Positions 1 through 9,597 of a stretch of DNA of 64,000 bases are shown here, one piece after another. A program made the position numbers and the translations under genes. Position 1 is the stretch's first letter; each line of letters starts with the position of its first letter. The notes beneath the pieces are model-generated. The model worked only from the letters and a program-made list of their open reading frames with translations. It ran no database searches and had not been told where the DNA came from. The stretch covers positions 558,001 to 622,000 of the forward strand of contig CP112982.1 in assembly GCA_041875495.1 (NCBI GenBank), given 5' to 3'. The stretch is from Halomonas sp. CH40 (GTDB taxonomy: Bacteria > Pseudomonadota > Gammaproteobacteria > Pseudomonadales > Halomonadaceae).

Positions 1-515
1 GCAGTGAACTCCGCTGTGAACAGGGCGGGCGATCTTCCAGTGACTGCCTGGATGCCTTGCAAAGCTATTTTGAAGGCCGCAGTGCCAGCGCCAGTAATAG
101 CACCAGTGCTGCTTCCTGGCAGGCGCAGCGTATGAATGAAAATGACGCCCTGGCTTTTCGCCAGCAAGGAGAGCGCTGGGAAGTGGTGATCCCCCAGTCG
201 GTTGAGCGGGTGTGGGCCGAAATCAAGCATTTCATCGAACAGGATTTCACTGTGGAAGGGGAGCGTAACCTTCTGGAGGCCAACGTCAATGACTACTCCT
301 TCCTGGTGAACTACATGACTCTTAGTGAACGTAATCGTAACCCTCTGGAGATTGTCTTCAGTCCGGATGTTCGCCAGACGTCCCAGGAAATTCGTCTGGA
401 GCTGAACGAGAACGGGGATGAAACCGTATTGCGTGCAATCAATGCCAGTGAGCGTGATTTTACAGCAGATGACCAGCGTGAACTGCTGGAACGCATTGCT
501 GGCTATCTACGCTGA
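1..515 (+). CDS. bamC: BamC outer-membrane assembly lipoprotein, 3' part
   Basis: The reading frame is open from base 3 of the window, so the gene starts upstream and only the C-terminal ~170 residues are present; the internal TTG at 57 is not a credible start. The visible part has a Ser/Ala-rich linker followed by a compact alpha/beta domain (VERVWAEIKHFIEQ ... RELLERIAGYLR) like the C-terminal helix-grip domain of BamC/NlpB, an accessory lipoprotein of the BAM complex that folds outer-membrane beta-barrels. In many gammaproteobacteria the order is dapA-bamC-purC, and purC follows here, which supports the call. Sequence similarity within BamC is low, so the identification rests partly on position. 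The gene ends in its own hairpin terminator. Confidence 0.75.
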   Translation, partial: SELRCEQGGRSSSDCLDALQSYFEGRSASASNSTSAASWQAQRMNENDALAFRQQGERWEVVIPQSVERVWAEIKHFIEQDFTVEGERNLLEANVNDYSFLVNYMTLSERNRNPLEIVFSPDVRQTSQEIRLELNENGDETVLRAINASERDFTADDQRELLERIAGYLR

Positions 516-554
516 TCCAGCGCTAGCATTCACACCCAGTTGAGATAAACTGAC

Positions 555-594
555 CGGCAAATGGCATTAGCTGTCATTTGCCGTTTGAATTTTT
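555..594 (+). terminator. Terminator after bamC
   Basis: Inverted repeat CGGCAAATG/CATTTGCCG (9 bp arms at 555-563 and 575-583, 11-nt loop) followed by TTTGAATTTTT. It separates bamC from purC, so purC probably has its own promoter or depends on read-through. Confidence 0.65.
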
Positions 595-630
595 ACCGTA
601 ACCCCCCATATGTCCCGCCTCGGAGTTCCC

Positions 631-1347
631 ATGGAAAAGCGCCAAGAGCTTTATGCCGGCAAGGCAAAATCCGTTTATACCACTGACGATCCTGATCTGC
701 TGATCATGCACTTTCGTGATGACACCAGTGCCTTTGACGGCAAAAAGAAAGAATCTCTGGCGCGCAAAGGCATGGTGAATAACGTCTTTAATGCCTTCAT
801 CATGGCGCGTCTGGAAGATGCGGGTATTCCTACTCACTTTGAAAAACGCCTTTCTGACACAGAAAGCCTGGTCAAGCGGATGGAAATGATCCCGGTCGAG
901 TGCGTTATTCGTAACGTGGCGACAGGTGGTCTGGTCAAGCGCCTTGGCGTGGAGGAAGGTATGACCCTCACGCCACCGACGTTTGAGCTGTTTCTCAAGA
1001 ACGACGAGAAAGGCGACCCCATGATCAACGAGTCTTTGGCTGAAACATTTGGTTGGGCAACACCAGAGCAGTTAAGCAAAATGAAGTCACTGACCTTCAA
1101 GGTCAACCATGTACTTAAGCAGCTATTTGCTGAAGGCGACATGCTGCTGGTGGATTACAAGCTGGAGTTTGGTATTTTCAAGGGTCAGGTGATTCTAGGC
1201 GATGAGTTTTCACCGGATGGTTGCCGCCTGTGGGATGCCAAGACGCGTGAAAAAATGGATAAGGACCGCTTCCGCCAGGGGTTGGGTGGCGTGATCGAAG
1301 CCTACGAAGAAGTGGGTCGGCGCATCGGAATTCACTTTCCCGAATAG
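631..1347 (+). CDS. purC: Phosphoribosylaminoimidazole-succinocarboxamide synthase
   Basis: SAICAR synthetase: ATP-dependent ligation of aspartate to CAIR in cytoplasmic de novo purine synthesis. The 238-residue product matches the usual bacterial length (237 in E. coli) and keeps family signatures: [10 protein letters not shown] near the N-terminus (ATP-binding lobe), [39 protein letters not shown] and KMDKDRFRQ. An ATG at 610 is in frame, but the ATG at 631 has a GGAG (622-625) five bases upstream and gives the conserved MEKRQELY start, so 631 is chosen. The gene is convergent with the response regulator at 1465 and shares its terminator. Confidence 0.96.
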   Translation: MEKRQELYAGKAKSVYTTDDPDLLIMHFRDDTSAFDGKKKESLARKGMVNNVFNAFIMARLEDAGIPTHFEKRLSDTESLVKRMEMIPVECVIRNVATGGLVKRLGVEEGMTLTPPTFELFLKNDEKGDPMINESLAETFGWATPEQLSKMKSLTFKVNHVLKQLFAEGDMLLVDYKLEFGIFKGQVILGDEFSPDGCRLWDAKTREKMDKDRFRQGLGGVIEAYEEVGRRIGIHFPE

Positions 1348-1383
1348 TTCGCCTTTCAGAATAATATAAACGTTTGTCAATAA

Positions 1384-1425
1384 AACACCCGTGATCGCTT
1401 CAGCAGCGATCACGGGTGTTTTGCG
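1384..1425. terminator. Bidirectional terminator between purC and response regulator
   Basis: Perfect 16-bp stem (1384-1399 pairing with 1405-1420), 5-nt loop, T-rich on the right and A-rich on the left. It can stop transcripts from both convergent neighbours. Confidence 0.9.
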
Positions 1426-1464
1426 TTTTAAGAGAGGCATTGGTGCTCACTGCCAATGCGCCGC

Positions 1465-2214
1465 CTAGCCTTCCTTGCGTGCGATTACGGCTTCTTCAGG
1501 TTCATCAACGGTTTGCAGGCGATACCCGTAGCCGTAAACAGAAACCAGATTCCAGCCATTCTCGGCAGTCAGCTTCAGCTTTTTACGTACCCTATGGATA
1601 TGCACATCCAGTGTGCGCGTGTTCGGATCGTTGCTGCGACCCCAGACATATTCATACAGGTAAGAACGGGAAAGCGGGCTGCCCAACTGGTTGAGCAACA
1701 AGTAGGCCAAGCGGAATTCCTGGCGCGTCAGCGCGACTTCCTCGCCTTCCACATAGGCCACTTCACGGTTGGAATTGAGCTTGATACGCCCGAATTCCAA
1801 CTCGCTCTGCTGGGCAGTGGCGGAGGTACGCAACGAACGGCGACGAATGGCAGCAAACGCACGGGCTGCCAACTCACGCGGACGGAAAGGCTTGCTGATA
1901 AAATCATCTGCCCCGGCATTGAGAGCCTCAATGATATCGCTCTCTTCCTGGCGTTGAGTCACCATCAAAACAGCGGGCAGGGCTTCCAGGTATTTCTTCA
2001 TCCAGTCAAGCAGGCCAATGCCGGTACCGTCAGGCAGGTGCCAGTCCAGAAATACCAGATCGAACGTCTCGCGGCTGGCAATCCGAATGAAATCCTTGCC
2101 GGATTCAAACGATGTGATATTGGCTTGGATGCCTCTCTCCTCGAAGCCATCAAGTAGCGCCTTGTTGATGCGCTCAAGCACTACCGTGTCATCTTCTACA
2201 ACTGCAATGCGCAT
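1465..2214 (-). CDS. OmpR/PhoB-family response regulator (orphan)
   Basis: Two-domain transcription factor of 249 aa. The receiver domain is residues 1-120, with acidic pocket VEDD (6-9), phospho-acceptor Asp57 in FLDWHLPDG, Thr86 and Lys108 (ISKPF). A C-terminal winged-helix DNA-binding domain follows (~140-235: LTRQEFRLAYLLL ... RTLDVHIHRVRKKL). No histidine kinase is adjacent; the nearest in the window is the CHASE2 kinase at 32836-35142, on the other side of the adhesin cassettes. It may regulate the adhesin locus or itself (inference). A GGAAA lies about nine bases before the ATG. The start region is preceded by two small dyads (2309-2358). Target genes cannot be read from sequence. Confidence 0.9.
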   Translation of the reverse strand: MRIAVVEDDTVVLERINKALLDGFEERGIQANITSFESGKDFIRIASRETFDLVFLDWHLPDGTGIGLLDWMKKYLEALPAVLMVTQRQEESDIIEALNAGADDFISKPFRPRELAARAFAAIRRRSLRTSATAQQSELEFGRIKLNSNREVAYVEGEEVALTRQEFRLAYLLLNQLGSPLSRSYLYEYVWGRSNDPNTRTLDVHIHRVRKKLKLTAENGWNLVSVYGYGYRLQTVDEPEEAVIARKEG

Positions 2215-2308
2215 AGGTTTGTTTCCAGGTCAGTCTGATGAAAGCTGTGCGCGCCTGTCTTGCCTTCACGCGAGCACACATTATGCGTTCTAAAGTCCTC
2301 TTGCTGGT

Positions 2309-2358
2309 ATCCGCCGCAATTTAGCGGATGACAATCAAGGTCTTAATCCGACCTTGAT
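2309..2358. promoter_or_regulatory. Paired dyads upstream of response regulator
   Basis: Two adjacent inverted repeats: ATCCGC/GCGGAT (9-nt spacer) and ATCAAGGTC/GACCTTGAT (2334-2342 and 2350-2358, 7-nt spacer). They lie about 100-145 bp upstream of the regulator start, a position compatible with operators. Function is inference. Confidence 0.3.
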
Positions 2359-2797
2359 AATCTAATTATGTTCATTGCTAAATTAGATACTAGTTTATTT
2401 TGCGATTTAGAAGGTAAACGACAAGCTTGAGAAAGCATAAAATCTATAAATATCAGCTTCTTATAAATTATTTTTTGCCGCATTTCCAGATGAGTCACCG
2501 TTGCGTAACATTTTTTATATTTTTGATTCTTAATAAATCAATTTAAATATTTTTGTTAAAATACACCTTTGTGTTCATTAGCGCCAGTGTTGATTTTGCC
2601 TTGTTGTGCTCTTCTATTTTAGCGGGTGCGCACTGTCTACGGTGAGTGATGAATGTAAAAAAAGTAATTTTAACAATGTGTTAGTTATTTTTTTTGATAG
2701 CAGGCTTATATTAAATCCAGATCAGCCTGTTTGATTTTGAAACGCAATAGGGTGAGTTTTTTACAAAAGTTAAAATTAAATTTTTTCTAATTATCTA

Positions 2798-2985
2798 GGG
2801 CCTGTTGACGTATATGGAAGCCTAGGTCTGTTGACATTTCATCGCGCAACCCGAGGTAACAGGGCCCTTTTGGCACAGCCCTACATTTTTCGTTTCTAAT
2901 TGGGAACCACCCAACCGCGTTCCTCACGCCTTGCTCTGTACTAAAAGGGTCTCTGTTGCGGCAGTGATGAAACGTCAATAGACCC
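2798..2985. mobile_element. MITE-like element / IS remnant
   Basis: A 188-bp segment of higher GC inside AT-rich DNA. Its ends are imperfect inverted repeats: left GGGCCTGTTGACGT (2798-2811), and the reverse complement of the right end is GGGTCTATTGACGT, 12 of 14 identical. A second left copy at 2825-2843 matches the right end at 17 of 19 positions. TA dinucleotides flank both sides (2796-2797, 2986-2987), as expected for a TA target duplication of the IS630/mariner type. No transposase is encoded, so it would have to be mobilised in trans. Family assignment is inference. Confidence 0.6.
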
Positions 2986-3003
2986 TAATGGTTTGATAAT
3001 TAT

Positions 3004-3043
3004 AAAAAAGCCAGCCCATTTTTCTGTGGTGCTGGCTTTTTTT
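3004..3043. terminator. Stand-alone intrinsic terminator
   Basis: AAAAAAGCCAGC (3004-3015) pairs with GCTGGCTTTTTTT (3031-3043). It is strong on the + strand and also A/T-symmetric for the - strand. No gene ends nearby on either strand, so it may end a small RNA or insulate adhesin 1. Confidence 0.75.
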
Positions 3044-3189
3044 AATGTTTTATCACCTGATTTGCCTGCCGAGGTTTTTATTTTTGTGCCTGATTGAAAC
3101 TATTTAAATCAATTCCGCATTAAAAAACATAGTTTCACAATAGTTAATAGTTAAGGGTCCCATGAATTAGGGATTTATTATTAACAATG

Positions 3190-3201
3190 ATTGCATGCAA
3201 T
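3190..3201. promoter_or_regulatory. 12-bp palindrome upstream of adhesin 1
   Basis: ATTGCATGCAAT is a perfect palindrome 174 bp before the adhesin start, in the likely promoter region. It is a candidate operator; the cognate protein is unknown. Confidence 0.25.
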
Positions 3202-3374
3202 TGTGTATGTTTGATTTTGCTGCCATGTATCTTGCTAAGAAAAAAATATTGCGATCAGTTCAGGTTTTTTGAATGTTTTGTTTGCTTGGCTGAATCGTGA
3301 TGTTTCCAACACAAGAATATCGGTAGCGGGAAAAATTCCCGCATCCGCTCTGCAAAAGCATGGGAGCAAGCACC

Positions 3375-6300
3375 ATGAATAACGTATTTCGTCTTATCTG
3401 GAATCGTACATTAGGTCGTCTGGTGGTGGCATCGGAGGCAGCAGGTTCTCAGCACAAAGTGGGAGCTGGAAGCCGACAGGGGCAGGTGGGTCAGCTGTCA
3501 AAACCAGGTCATAACCTTGTGCCGGTATTGCTCAGACCTCTGGCACTTTCGGTGGTGTTAGCCACTGGAGGGAGCCTGCTATCGATTCCCACTATTCAGG
3601 CGGCCGAACAATGGGGAGGGGATGATTGCATAGCTGGTAACCCAAACGGTAGTACTAACCGTATTGCGATTGGTAATGGAGCAGAAGCTTGTGATAAAGG
3701 AGCCATTGGTATTGGCCAGAATGCTGGTGCGTCAGCCAGCACCACTAACGCAGTTGCCATCGGCACCAATTCCTTTGCAACATTTGTAAATAACGGAGGC
3801 GGAACTGATCAGGCTGGTGTAGCCATTGGGCATGATTCAAAAACCTATGGCGGTGTGGCTATTGGTTACCTTGCACGGGGGGCTGAAAATCAACCCTCTG
3901 TTGCCATTGGTGCAGGCAGTGAGGCGCTGGGTAATTTCTCGATTGCCATTGGTACCCATGAGCACCAGAGAACCACAGCTAACTTCCTCCGAGCCACTGC
4001 AGTTGGCTCTAATGCGACGGCGGGCGCTAACGAAGCTTCTGCTTTTGGTCGAGAAGCCAGTGCAACTGGAGCTAGATCTGTTGCCTTAGGGTTTCAATCA
4101 AACGCCTCTAACTCAGCCGCGATTTCAATAGGCAGCAAATCAGCAGCATCAGGAAATGGTGCGATTGCAACAGGTTCCAGTTCACAAGCTACTGAAATTG
4201 GTGCTGTTGCTTCAGGGTTGAACGCAGAGGCAACTGCCGAAGGGGCTGCGTCTTATGGGCGTTTTGCACGAGCTCAAGGGGATTTTTCTGTTGCTATAGG
4301 GCGTAGTGCCAATGCATCCAATGCCAATGCTGTTGCCGTGGGCCTTAACTCGAATGCAAGTGGCTCGGACTCGCTTGCCCTGGGTAATGGTGCTGTGGCC
4401 TCCGGCGAACAAAGTATCAGCATTGGCTACCAAAACAATGTTTCAGGCAACAACTCGGGTGCATTTGGTGACCCGAATACAATTACCGGCGCAGCTTCCT
4501 ATGCAACCGGTAACAATAACACCATTGCAGCGGATAACGCCGGTGCTTTCGGCAATGACAACACTATCGCCGCTGGCGCTGATGGCACTCGAATTGTTGG
4601 TAACAACAACAATATTGATGTTGGCAACGCCATGGTGCTGGGTAATAACGCCAATGTGACGGAAGCAGGTGGCGTAGCGCTAGGCTTCGGCTCTCAGGCA
4701 ACCACTGCCAGTGGCATAAACGGCTATGCGCCTGCGTGGGCCAGTACTCTCGACACAAAGGCAGTGCAAAATACACAAGCATCGCGTGCGGCTGTCGATG
4801 TCGGCAGTCGCCAGATCACCAGCGTCGCTGCAGGCACTCAGAATAGCGATGCCGTTAACGTTGCTCAATTAAAAGCAACGGAAACCCATTTCTTCAGTGT
4901 TCAAGGCACTAATACTGAAATTAATTATATGAACGAGGGTGCCCAAGCTCCTGGCGCAATGGCAGTTGGCGTAAGAGCTGAAGCAGAGGGTGTAGTTTCG
5001 ACAGCCGTAGGGCTTGGTGCAAAATCAAAAGGTGATAATGCTTCTGCCTTTGGTGTTGCAGCTCAGGCAACCGGTCAGGGGTCATTGGCGCAAGGGGCGA
5101 ACTCCGAAGCGCAACAGCTGAATTCCATCGCTATTGGTGCACTAGCCAAATCACAAGCAGACAAGGCCATTGCATTGGGGCTTTTATCTACTGCATCGGG
5201 CACCCAATCAGTCGCCATGGGCACGAGTGCCAATGCATCCAATGCCAATGCGATTGCCGTGGGTCTTGAATCAAATGCAAGCGGTGCGGACTCGCTTGCC
5301 ATGGGAACGGGTGCTATTGCCTCTGGTGAACAGAGCATCAGTATTGGCTACAACAACAATGTTTCAGGCAACAACTCGGGTGCTATCGGTGACCCGAATG
5401 TTGTATCAGGGAATGAAACATACGTTTACGGCAATAATAACGGCACAAGCGCTGATCCAATTGCTGCCGATAACGCGGGTATTTTTGGCAGTAACAATGT
5501 CATGAGTGATGCCGCTGATGGCAGCTATATTATTGGTAACGACAACACCGCATCAGCAAAAGATGCGGTTGTCATTGGGCAAGAAGCTTTTGCCACAGGC
5601 CTGCAATCGTTTGCAGGAGGGCATGAGGCCGAAGCCAAAGCCGAAGATGCACTGGCATTAGGCACCGCAGATGCACTGGGTTTATCTTCCACTGCCGTTG
5701 GTCGAGGTGCCTATGCTTTGGAAGTACGCTCGCTTGCATCGGGTGCAGAAAGTACTGCAGAAGAGGTCAGATCGACTGCGTTGGGCGCTTTCGCAACGGC
5801 GGAGTTGGAAGATAGCGTTGCGTTGGGCTCCAACTCAACGGCAGATACACCGGCTAGCATCCTTGGTTATATACCGAATAATGCCACAGCGACAGATGCC
5901 GGTAACATCGGTACAACGGTTGCGGCCAATGCTGCCGTGGATGTGGGTAGCCGCCAGATCACCAGTGTGGCAGCAGGTACTGCGCTTGATGATGCGGTCA
6001 ACGTCAGCCAGTTAATTGCGGTGGAAAATATTCCGCTGACTTTCTCTGGTGATGCTGGCACAGATGTGAACCGCAAGCTGGGGGAAACATTAGGTATTGA
6101 AGGCAACCCCACAAGTGCATTGACCACCGGCAATATCGGTGTCGAAGGCAACGGCACGGATACGCTAACCATCAAGTTAGCCAAGGATGTCAATCTTGGT
6201 GCCGATGGTAGCCTGACCATTGCAGGCGGGCCAAGCGTTAGCAGCACGGGCATCGATGCAGGTGGCTCGCCAATTTCAAATGTTGATGATGCGGTAACTG

Positions 6301-8033
6301 ACGATCAGGCAGTTAACTTTGGTCAACTGAAGAACTTCAACTTCGGTGACGCTGTGGAATACTACAGCGTTAACAGTACCGATACTGGTGCAGGCAGTAA
6401 CGTCAATAATGATGGTGCTACTGGTGTCAACGCTATGGCTGCTGGGCCAAATGCCTTTGCTGCAGGCGATAATGCAACTGCATTGGGAGACTCTTCTTCT
6501 GCGGCTGGAAATGGCTCTACTGCCATCGGTTATTCAGCTACCGCCCAGGGGGCCAACAGCTTTGCTTTGGGTGAAACATCGAATGCTACCGGCACAAACA
6601 GCCTGGCCCTCGGTGCCGACTCAACCGCTAAAAACACTTACACCACTGCCGTTGGCCGTGGCACAGCGGCCTCCGGCCAAGGTGCCATTGCGCTGGGCGG
6701 TGGTACCGCAGCGGATGCTGCCAGTGCCAACGGTACCGGCGCCATTGCTATTGGTGGCTACGGATCGGCTGCTTCAGTGGGCGCCAATGCCAGCCTCGAC
6801 TATGCAGTGGCCTTGGGTAGCGGTGCTCAGGCAACTGCCAGTGAAGGCGATGTCGCGTTAGGTAGCGGTTCCCAAACCTCTACAGCAAACCCGGTTACCA
6901 GTGCCACCGTTGGGGGCACGACCTATAGCGGCTTTGCGGGCACCGCGCCTACCAGTGTGGTGAGTGTGGGCAGCGCAGGTGACGAACGCCAGATCACCAA
7001 CGTCGCAGCCGGGCGCATCACCAATACTAGCACCGATGCCATCAATGGCAGCCAGCTATTCAGTGTTGTGGATACAGGTTTTAACCTCTCCGCTGACAAC
7101 GGTACAAACGACACCGTTAAGTTGGGAGAAACAGTCAATTTCACTAACGACGACAGCAACTTAGTTGCCACGGTACGCGACAACGAGATCGTCTATGACC
7201 TGGCTGCTACTATCGATGTTACCAGTGTGACCGCAGGCAACAGCACGCTCAATAACGATGGTGTGACCATTACTGGCGGCCCGAGCATGACGGCCTCCGG
7301 TGGTATTGACGCCAACAACCAGAAGATCACCAACGTGGCGGCGGGCGATGTTGCCCCCGGCAGCACCGATGCGGTGAACGGTGGCCAGCTTGACCAGGTT
7401 GAAACCGGCCTGACCACGCTGGGCATGAACTTCAGCGATGGAGAAGGCAACACCCTGCAGCGTGATCTGGGCGAAACACTGACCATAGAAGACGTGGCCG
7501 ATGCCAGCGGCAACAGCAACCTCAGTGTCGATGCCTCCGGCACCGATACGCTGCAGATTGCCATGACCGACCAGCCAACCTTTGGCACTGTCGCCGTCAA
7601 TACCGCAGGCAATGGCACTATCACCGGGTTGACCAACACGGATCTCAGCGACCCGACGTTTGGCATATCCACTCGTGCCGCGACGGAAGAACAGCTGGAC
7701 ATCGTTAACACCCAGGCCACTTCACCGCTGACGTTCATCGGTGACAACGGGCCGGTTAAGGTTGACCGCAAACTGGGCGAGACACTGAATGTTACCGGCG
7801 GCGCCACCGGCACGCTAACCACCGGCAACATCGGTGTGGAAGCCAACGGCACGGATACGCTGGAAATCAAACTGGCCAGCAAGCTCAGTGACCTGGAAGA
7901 AGTGGCCATCACCGATGGCCCAACGCTGAATGATAGCGGTATCGACATGAATGGTGACAAGATCACCGGCCTTGCCGCTGGCGATGTTGCCCCTGGCAGC
8001 ACCGATGCGGTGAATGGCGACCAGCTCGACTAG
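3375..8033 (+). CDS. Trimeric autotransporter adhesin 1, N-terminal part (amber-interrupted)
   Basis: N-terminal 1,552 residues of a YadA/Hia-type (type Vc) adhesin that forms trimeric surface fibres. The start at 3375 has GGGAG upstream and gives MNNVFRLIWNRTLGRLVVAS, an extended signal peptide region shared with adhesin 2 at 14595; the ATG at 3360 is less likely. A hydrophobic signal core (about 50-75) follows. Head blocks built of AIGxxAxAxG-type repeats (beta-roll) alternate with necks (RQITSVAAGTxxSDAVNVAQL at about 475-500; a similar neck near 865). From about 1,200 a stalk with VAAGDVAPGSTDAVNG connectors and long near-identical repeats begins. A Cys pair (C85, C106) opens the head. 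The frame ends at TAG 8031-8033, but the same frame continues to 12728; sister repeats have CAG there. Without the downstream part this product has no membrane anchor. Confidence 0.9.
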   Translation: MNNVFRLIWNRTLGRLVVASEAAGSQHKVGAGSRQGQVGQLSKPGHNLVPVLLRPLALSVVLATGGSLLSIPTIQAAEQWGGDDCIAGNPNGSTNRIAIGNGAEACDKGAIGIGQNAGASASTTNAVAIGTNSFATFVNNGGGTDQAGVAIGHDSKTYGGVAIGYLARGAENQPSVAIGAGSEALGNFSIAIGTHEHQRTTANFLRATAVGSNATAGANEASAFGREASATGARSVALGFQSNASNSAAISIGSKSAASGNGAIATGSSSQATEIGAVASGLNAEATAEGAASYGRFARAQGDFSVAIGRSANASNANAVAVGLNSNASGSDSLALGNGAVASGEQSISIGYQNNVSGNNSGAFGDPNTITGAASYATGNNNTIAADNAGAFGNDNTIAAGADGTRIVGNNNNIDVGNAMVLGNNANVTEAGGVALGFGSQATTASGINGYAPAWASTLDTKAVQNTQASRAAVDVGSRQITSVAAGTQNSDAVNVAQLKATETHFFSVQGTNTEINYMNEGAQAPGAMAVGVRAEAEGVVSTAVGLGAKSKGDNASAFGVAAQATGQGSLAQGANSEAQQLNSIAIGALAKSQADKAIALGLLSTASGTQSVAMGTSANASNANAIAVGLESNASGADSLAMGTGAIASGEQSISIGYNNNVSGNNSGAIGDPNVVSGNETYVYGNNNGTSADPIAADNAGIFGSNNVMSDAADGSYIIGNDNTASAKDAVVIGQEAFATGLQSFAGGHEAEAKAEDALALGTADALGLSSTAVGRGAYALEVRSLASGAESTAEEVRSTALGAFATAELEDSVALGSNSTADTPASILGYIPNNATATDAGNIGTTVAANAAVDVGSRQITSVAAGTALDDAVNVSQLIAVENIPLTFSGDAGTDVNRKLGETLGIEGNPTSALTTGNIGVEGNGTDTLTIKLAKDVNLGADGSLTIAGGPSVSSTGIDAGGSPISNVDDAVTDDQAVNFGQLKNFNFGDAVEYYSVNSTDTGAGSNVNNDGATGVNAMAAGPNAFAAGDNATALGDSSSAAGNGSTAIGYSATAQGANSFALGETSNATGTNSLALGADSTAKNTYTTAVGRGTAASGQGAIALGGGTAADAASANGTGAIAIGGYGSAASVGANASLDYAVALGSGAQATASEGDVALGSGSQTSTANPVTSATVGGTTYSGFAGTAPTSVVSVGSAGDERQITNVAAGRITNTSTDAINGSQLFSVVDTGFNLSADNGTNDTVKLGETVNFTNDDSNLVATVRDNEIVYDLAATIDVTSVTAGNSTLNNDGVTITGGPSMTASGGIDANNQKITNVAAGDVAPGSTDAVNGGQLDQVETGLTTLGMNFSDGEGNTLQRDLGETLTIEDVADASGNSNLSVDASGTDTLQIAMTDQPTFGTVAVNTAGNGTITGLTNTDLSDPTFGISTRAATEEQLDIVNTQATSPLTFIGDNGPVKVDRKLGETLNVTGGATGTLTTGNIGVEANGTDTLEIKLASKLSDLEEVAITDGPTLNDSGIDMNGDKITGLAAGDVAPGSTDAVNGDQLD

Positions 8034-9597
8034 GTTGAAACCGGCCTGACCACGCTGGGCATGAGCTTCAGCGACGGGGAGGGCAACACCCTGCAGCGTG
8101 ATCTGGGTGAAACGCTGACCATAGAAGACGTGGCGGATGGCAGCGGCAACAGCAACCTCAGTGTCGATGCCTCCGGCACCGATACGCTGCAGATTGCCAT
8201 GACCGACCAGCCAACCTTTGGCACTGTCGCCGTCAATACTGCAGGCAATGGCACCATCACCGGGCTGACCAACACGGATCTCAGCGACCCGACGTTTGGC
8301 ATATCCACTCGTGCCGCGACGGAAGAACAGCTGGCTATCGTTAACACCCAGGCCACTTCACCGCTGACGTTCATCGGTGACAACGGGCCGGTTAAGGTTG
8401 ACCGCAAACTGGGCGAGACACTGAATGTTACCGGCGGCGCCACTGGTACCCTGACCACCGGCAACATCGGTGTCGAAGCTAACGGCACGGATACGCTGGA
8501 AATCAAACTGGCAGAAAGCGTTGATCTAGGCACCAACGGCAGCGTCCAGACGGGCAATACCACGGTCAATAATGATGGTGTGGCTATCACCGGCGGCCCG
8601 AGCATGACGGCCTCCGGTGGTATTGACGCCAACAACCAGAAGATCACCAACGTGGCGGCGGGCGATGTTGCCCCCGGCAGCACCGATGCGGTGAACGGTG
8701 GCCAGCTTGACCAGGTTGAAACCGGCCTGACCACGCTGGGCATGAACTTCAGCGATGGAGAAGGCAACACCCTGCAGCGTGATCTGGGCGAAACACTGAC
8801 CATAGAAGACGTGGCCGATGCCAGCGGCAACAGCAACCTCAGTGTCGATGCCTCCGGCACCGATACGCTGCAGATTGCCATGACCGACCAGCCAACCTTT
8901 GGCACTGTCGCCGTCAATACTGCAGGCAATGGCACCATCACCGGGCTGACCAACCAGACGTTGACCGCCGCCAACTTTGCCATATGCACTGGCCGCGCCG
9001 CGACGGAAGAACAGCTGGATATCGTTAACACCCAGGCCACTTCACCGCTGACGTTCATCGGTGACAACGGGCCGGTCAAGGTTGACCGCAAACTGGGCGA
9101 GACGCTGAATGTTACCGGTGGTGCTACCGGCACCCTGACCACCGGCAACATCGGTGTGGAAGCCAACGGCGCTGATACGCTGGAAATCAAACTGGCCAGC
9201 AAGCTCAGTGACCTGGAAGAAGTGGCCATCACCGATGGCCCAACGCTGAATGATAGCGGTATCGACATGAATGGTGACAAGATCACCGGCCTTGCCGCTG
9301 GCGATGTTGCCCCTGGCAGCACCGATGCGGTGAACGGTGGCCAGCTTGATCAGGTTGAAACCGACCTGACCACGCTGGGCATGAGCTTCAGCGACGGGGA
9401 GGGCAACACCCTGCAGCGTGATCTGGGTGAAACGCTGACCATAGAAGACGTGGCGGATGGCAGCGGCAACAGCAACCTCAGTGTCGATGCCTCCGGCACC
9501 GATACGCTGCAGATTGCCATGACCGACCAGCCAACCTTTGGCACTGTCGCCGTCAATACCGCAGGCAATGGCACCATCACCGGGCTGACCAACACCA
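7411..9597 (+). repeat. Four ~640-680 bp stalk repeats in adhesin 1
   Basis: Units begin at about 7411, 8047, 8728 and 9367 (spacings 636, 681, 639 bp; the fourth is partial). Each starts at TGACCACGCTGGGCATGA and encodes LGMxFSDGEGNTLQRDLGE onward. Long stretches are near-identical at DNA level, pointing to recent duplication or gene conversion. The amber codon lies just before the second unit. Confidence 0.9.

Larger units (their letters stand above)
2215..3374. other. AT-rich intergenic region upstream of adhesin 1
   Basis: About 1.16 kb separates the divergent response regulator and adhesin 1. I see no convincing gene. It holds two dyads near the regulator start, very AT-rich DNA (about 2360-2800), a 188-bp MITE-like element, a stand-alone terminator hairpin, a palindrome ATTGCATGCAAT, and the adhesin ribosome-binding site GGGAG at 3362-3366. 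A 63-codon frame at 2787-2978 lies inside the MITE-like element and is probably not a gene. Confidence 0.7.

Noticed and set aside
1456..2157. 233-codon + strand ORF opposite the response regulator
   Set aside because: The - strand frame has full receiver and winged-helix motifs; the + frame is its complement shadow.
2787..2978. 63-codon ORF on the - strand as a gene
   Set aside because: It coincides with the MITE-like element and runs into its end repeats; more likely element sequence than a protein gene.
8030..9322. 430-codon Val/Ser/Pro-rich frame on the - strand
   Set aside because: Shadow of the adhesin 1 stalk repeats; repeats with the same 636-681 bp period and has no start signals.
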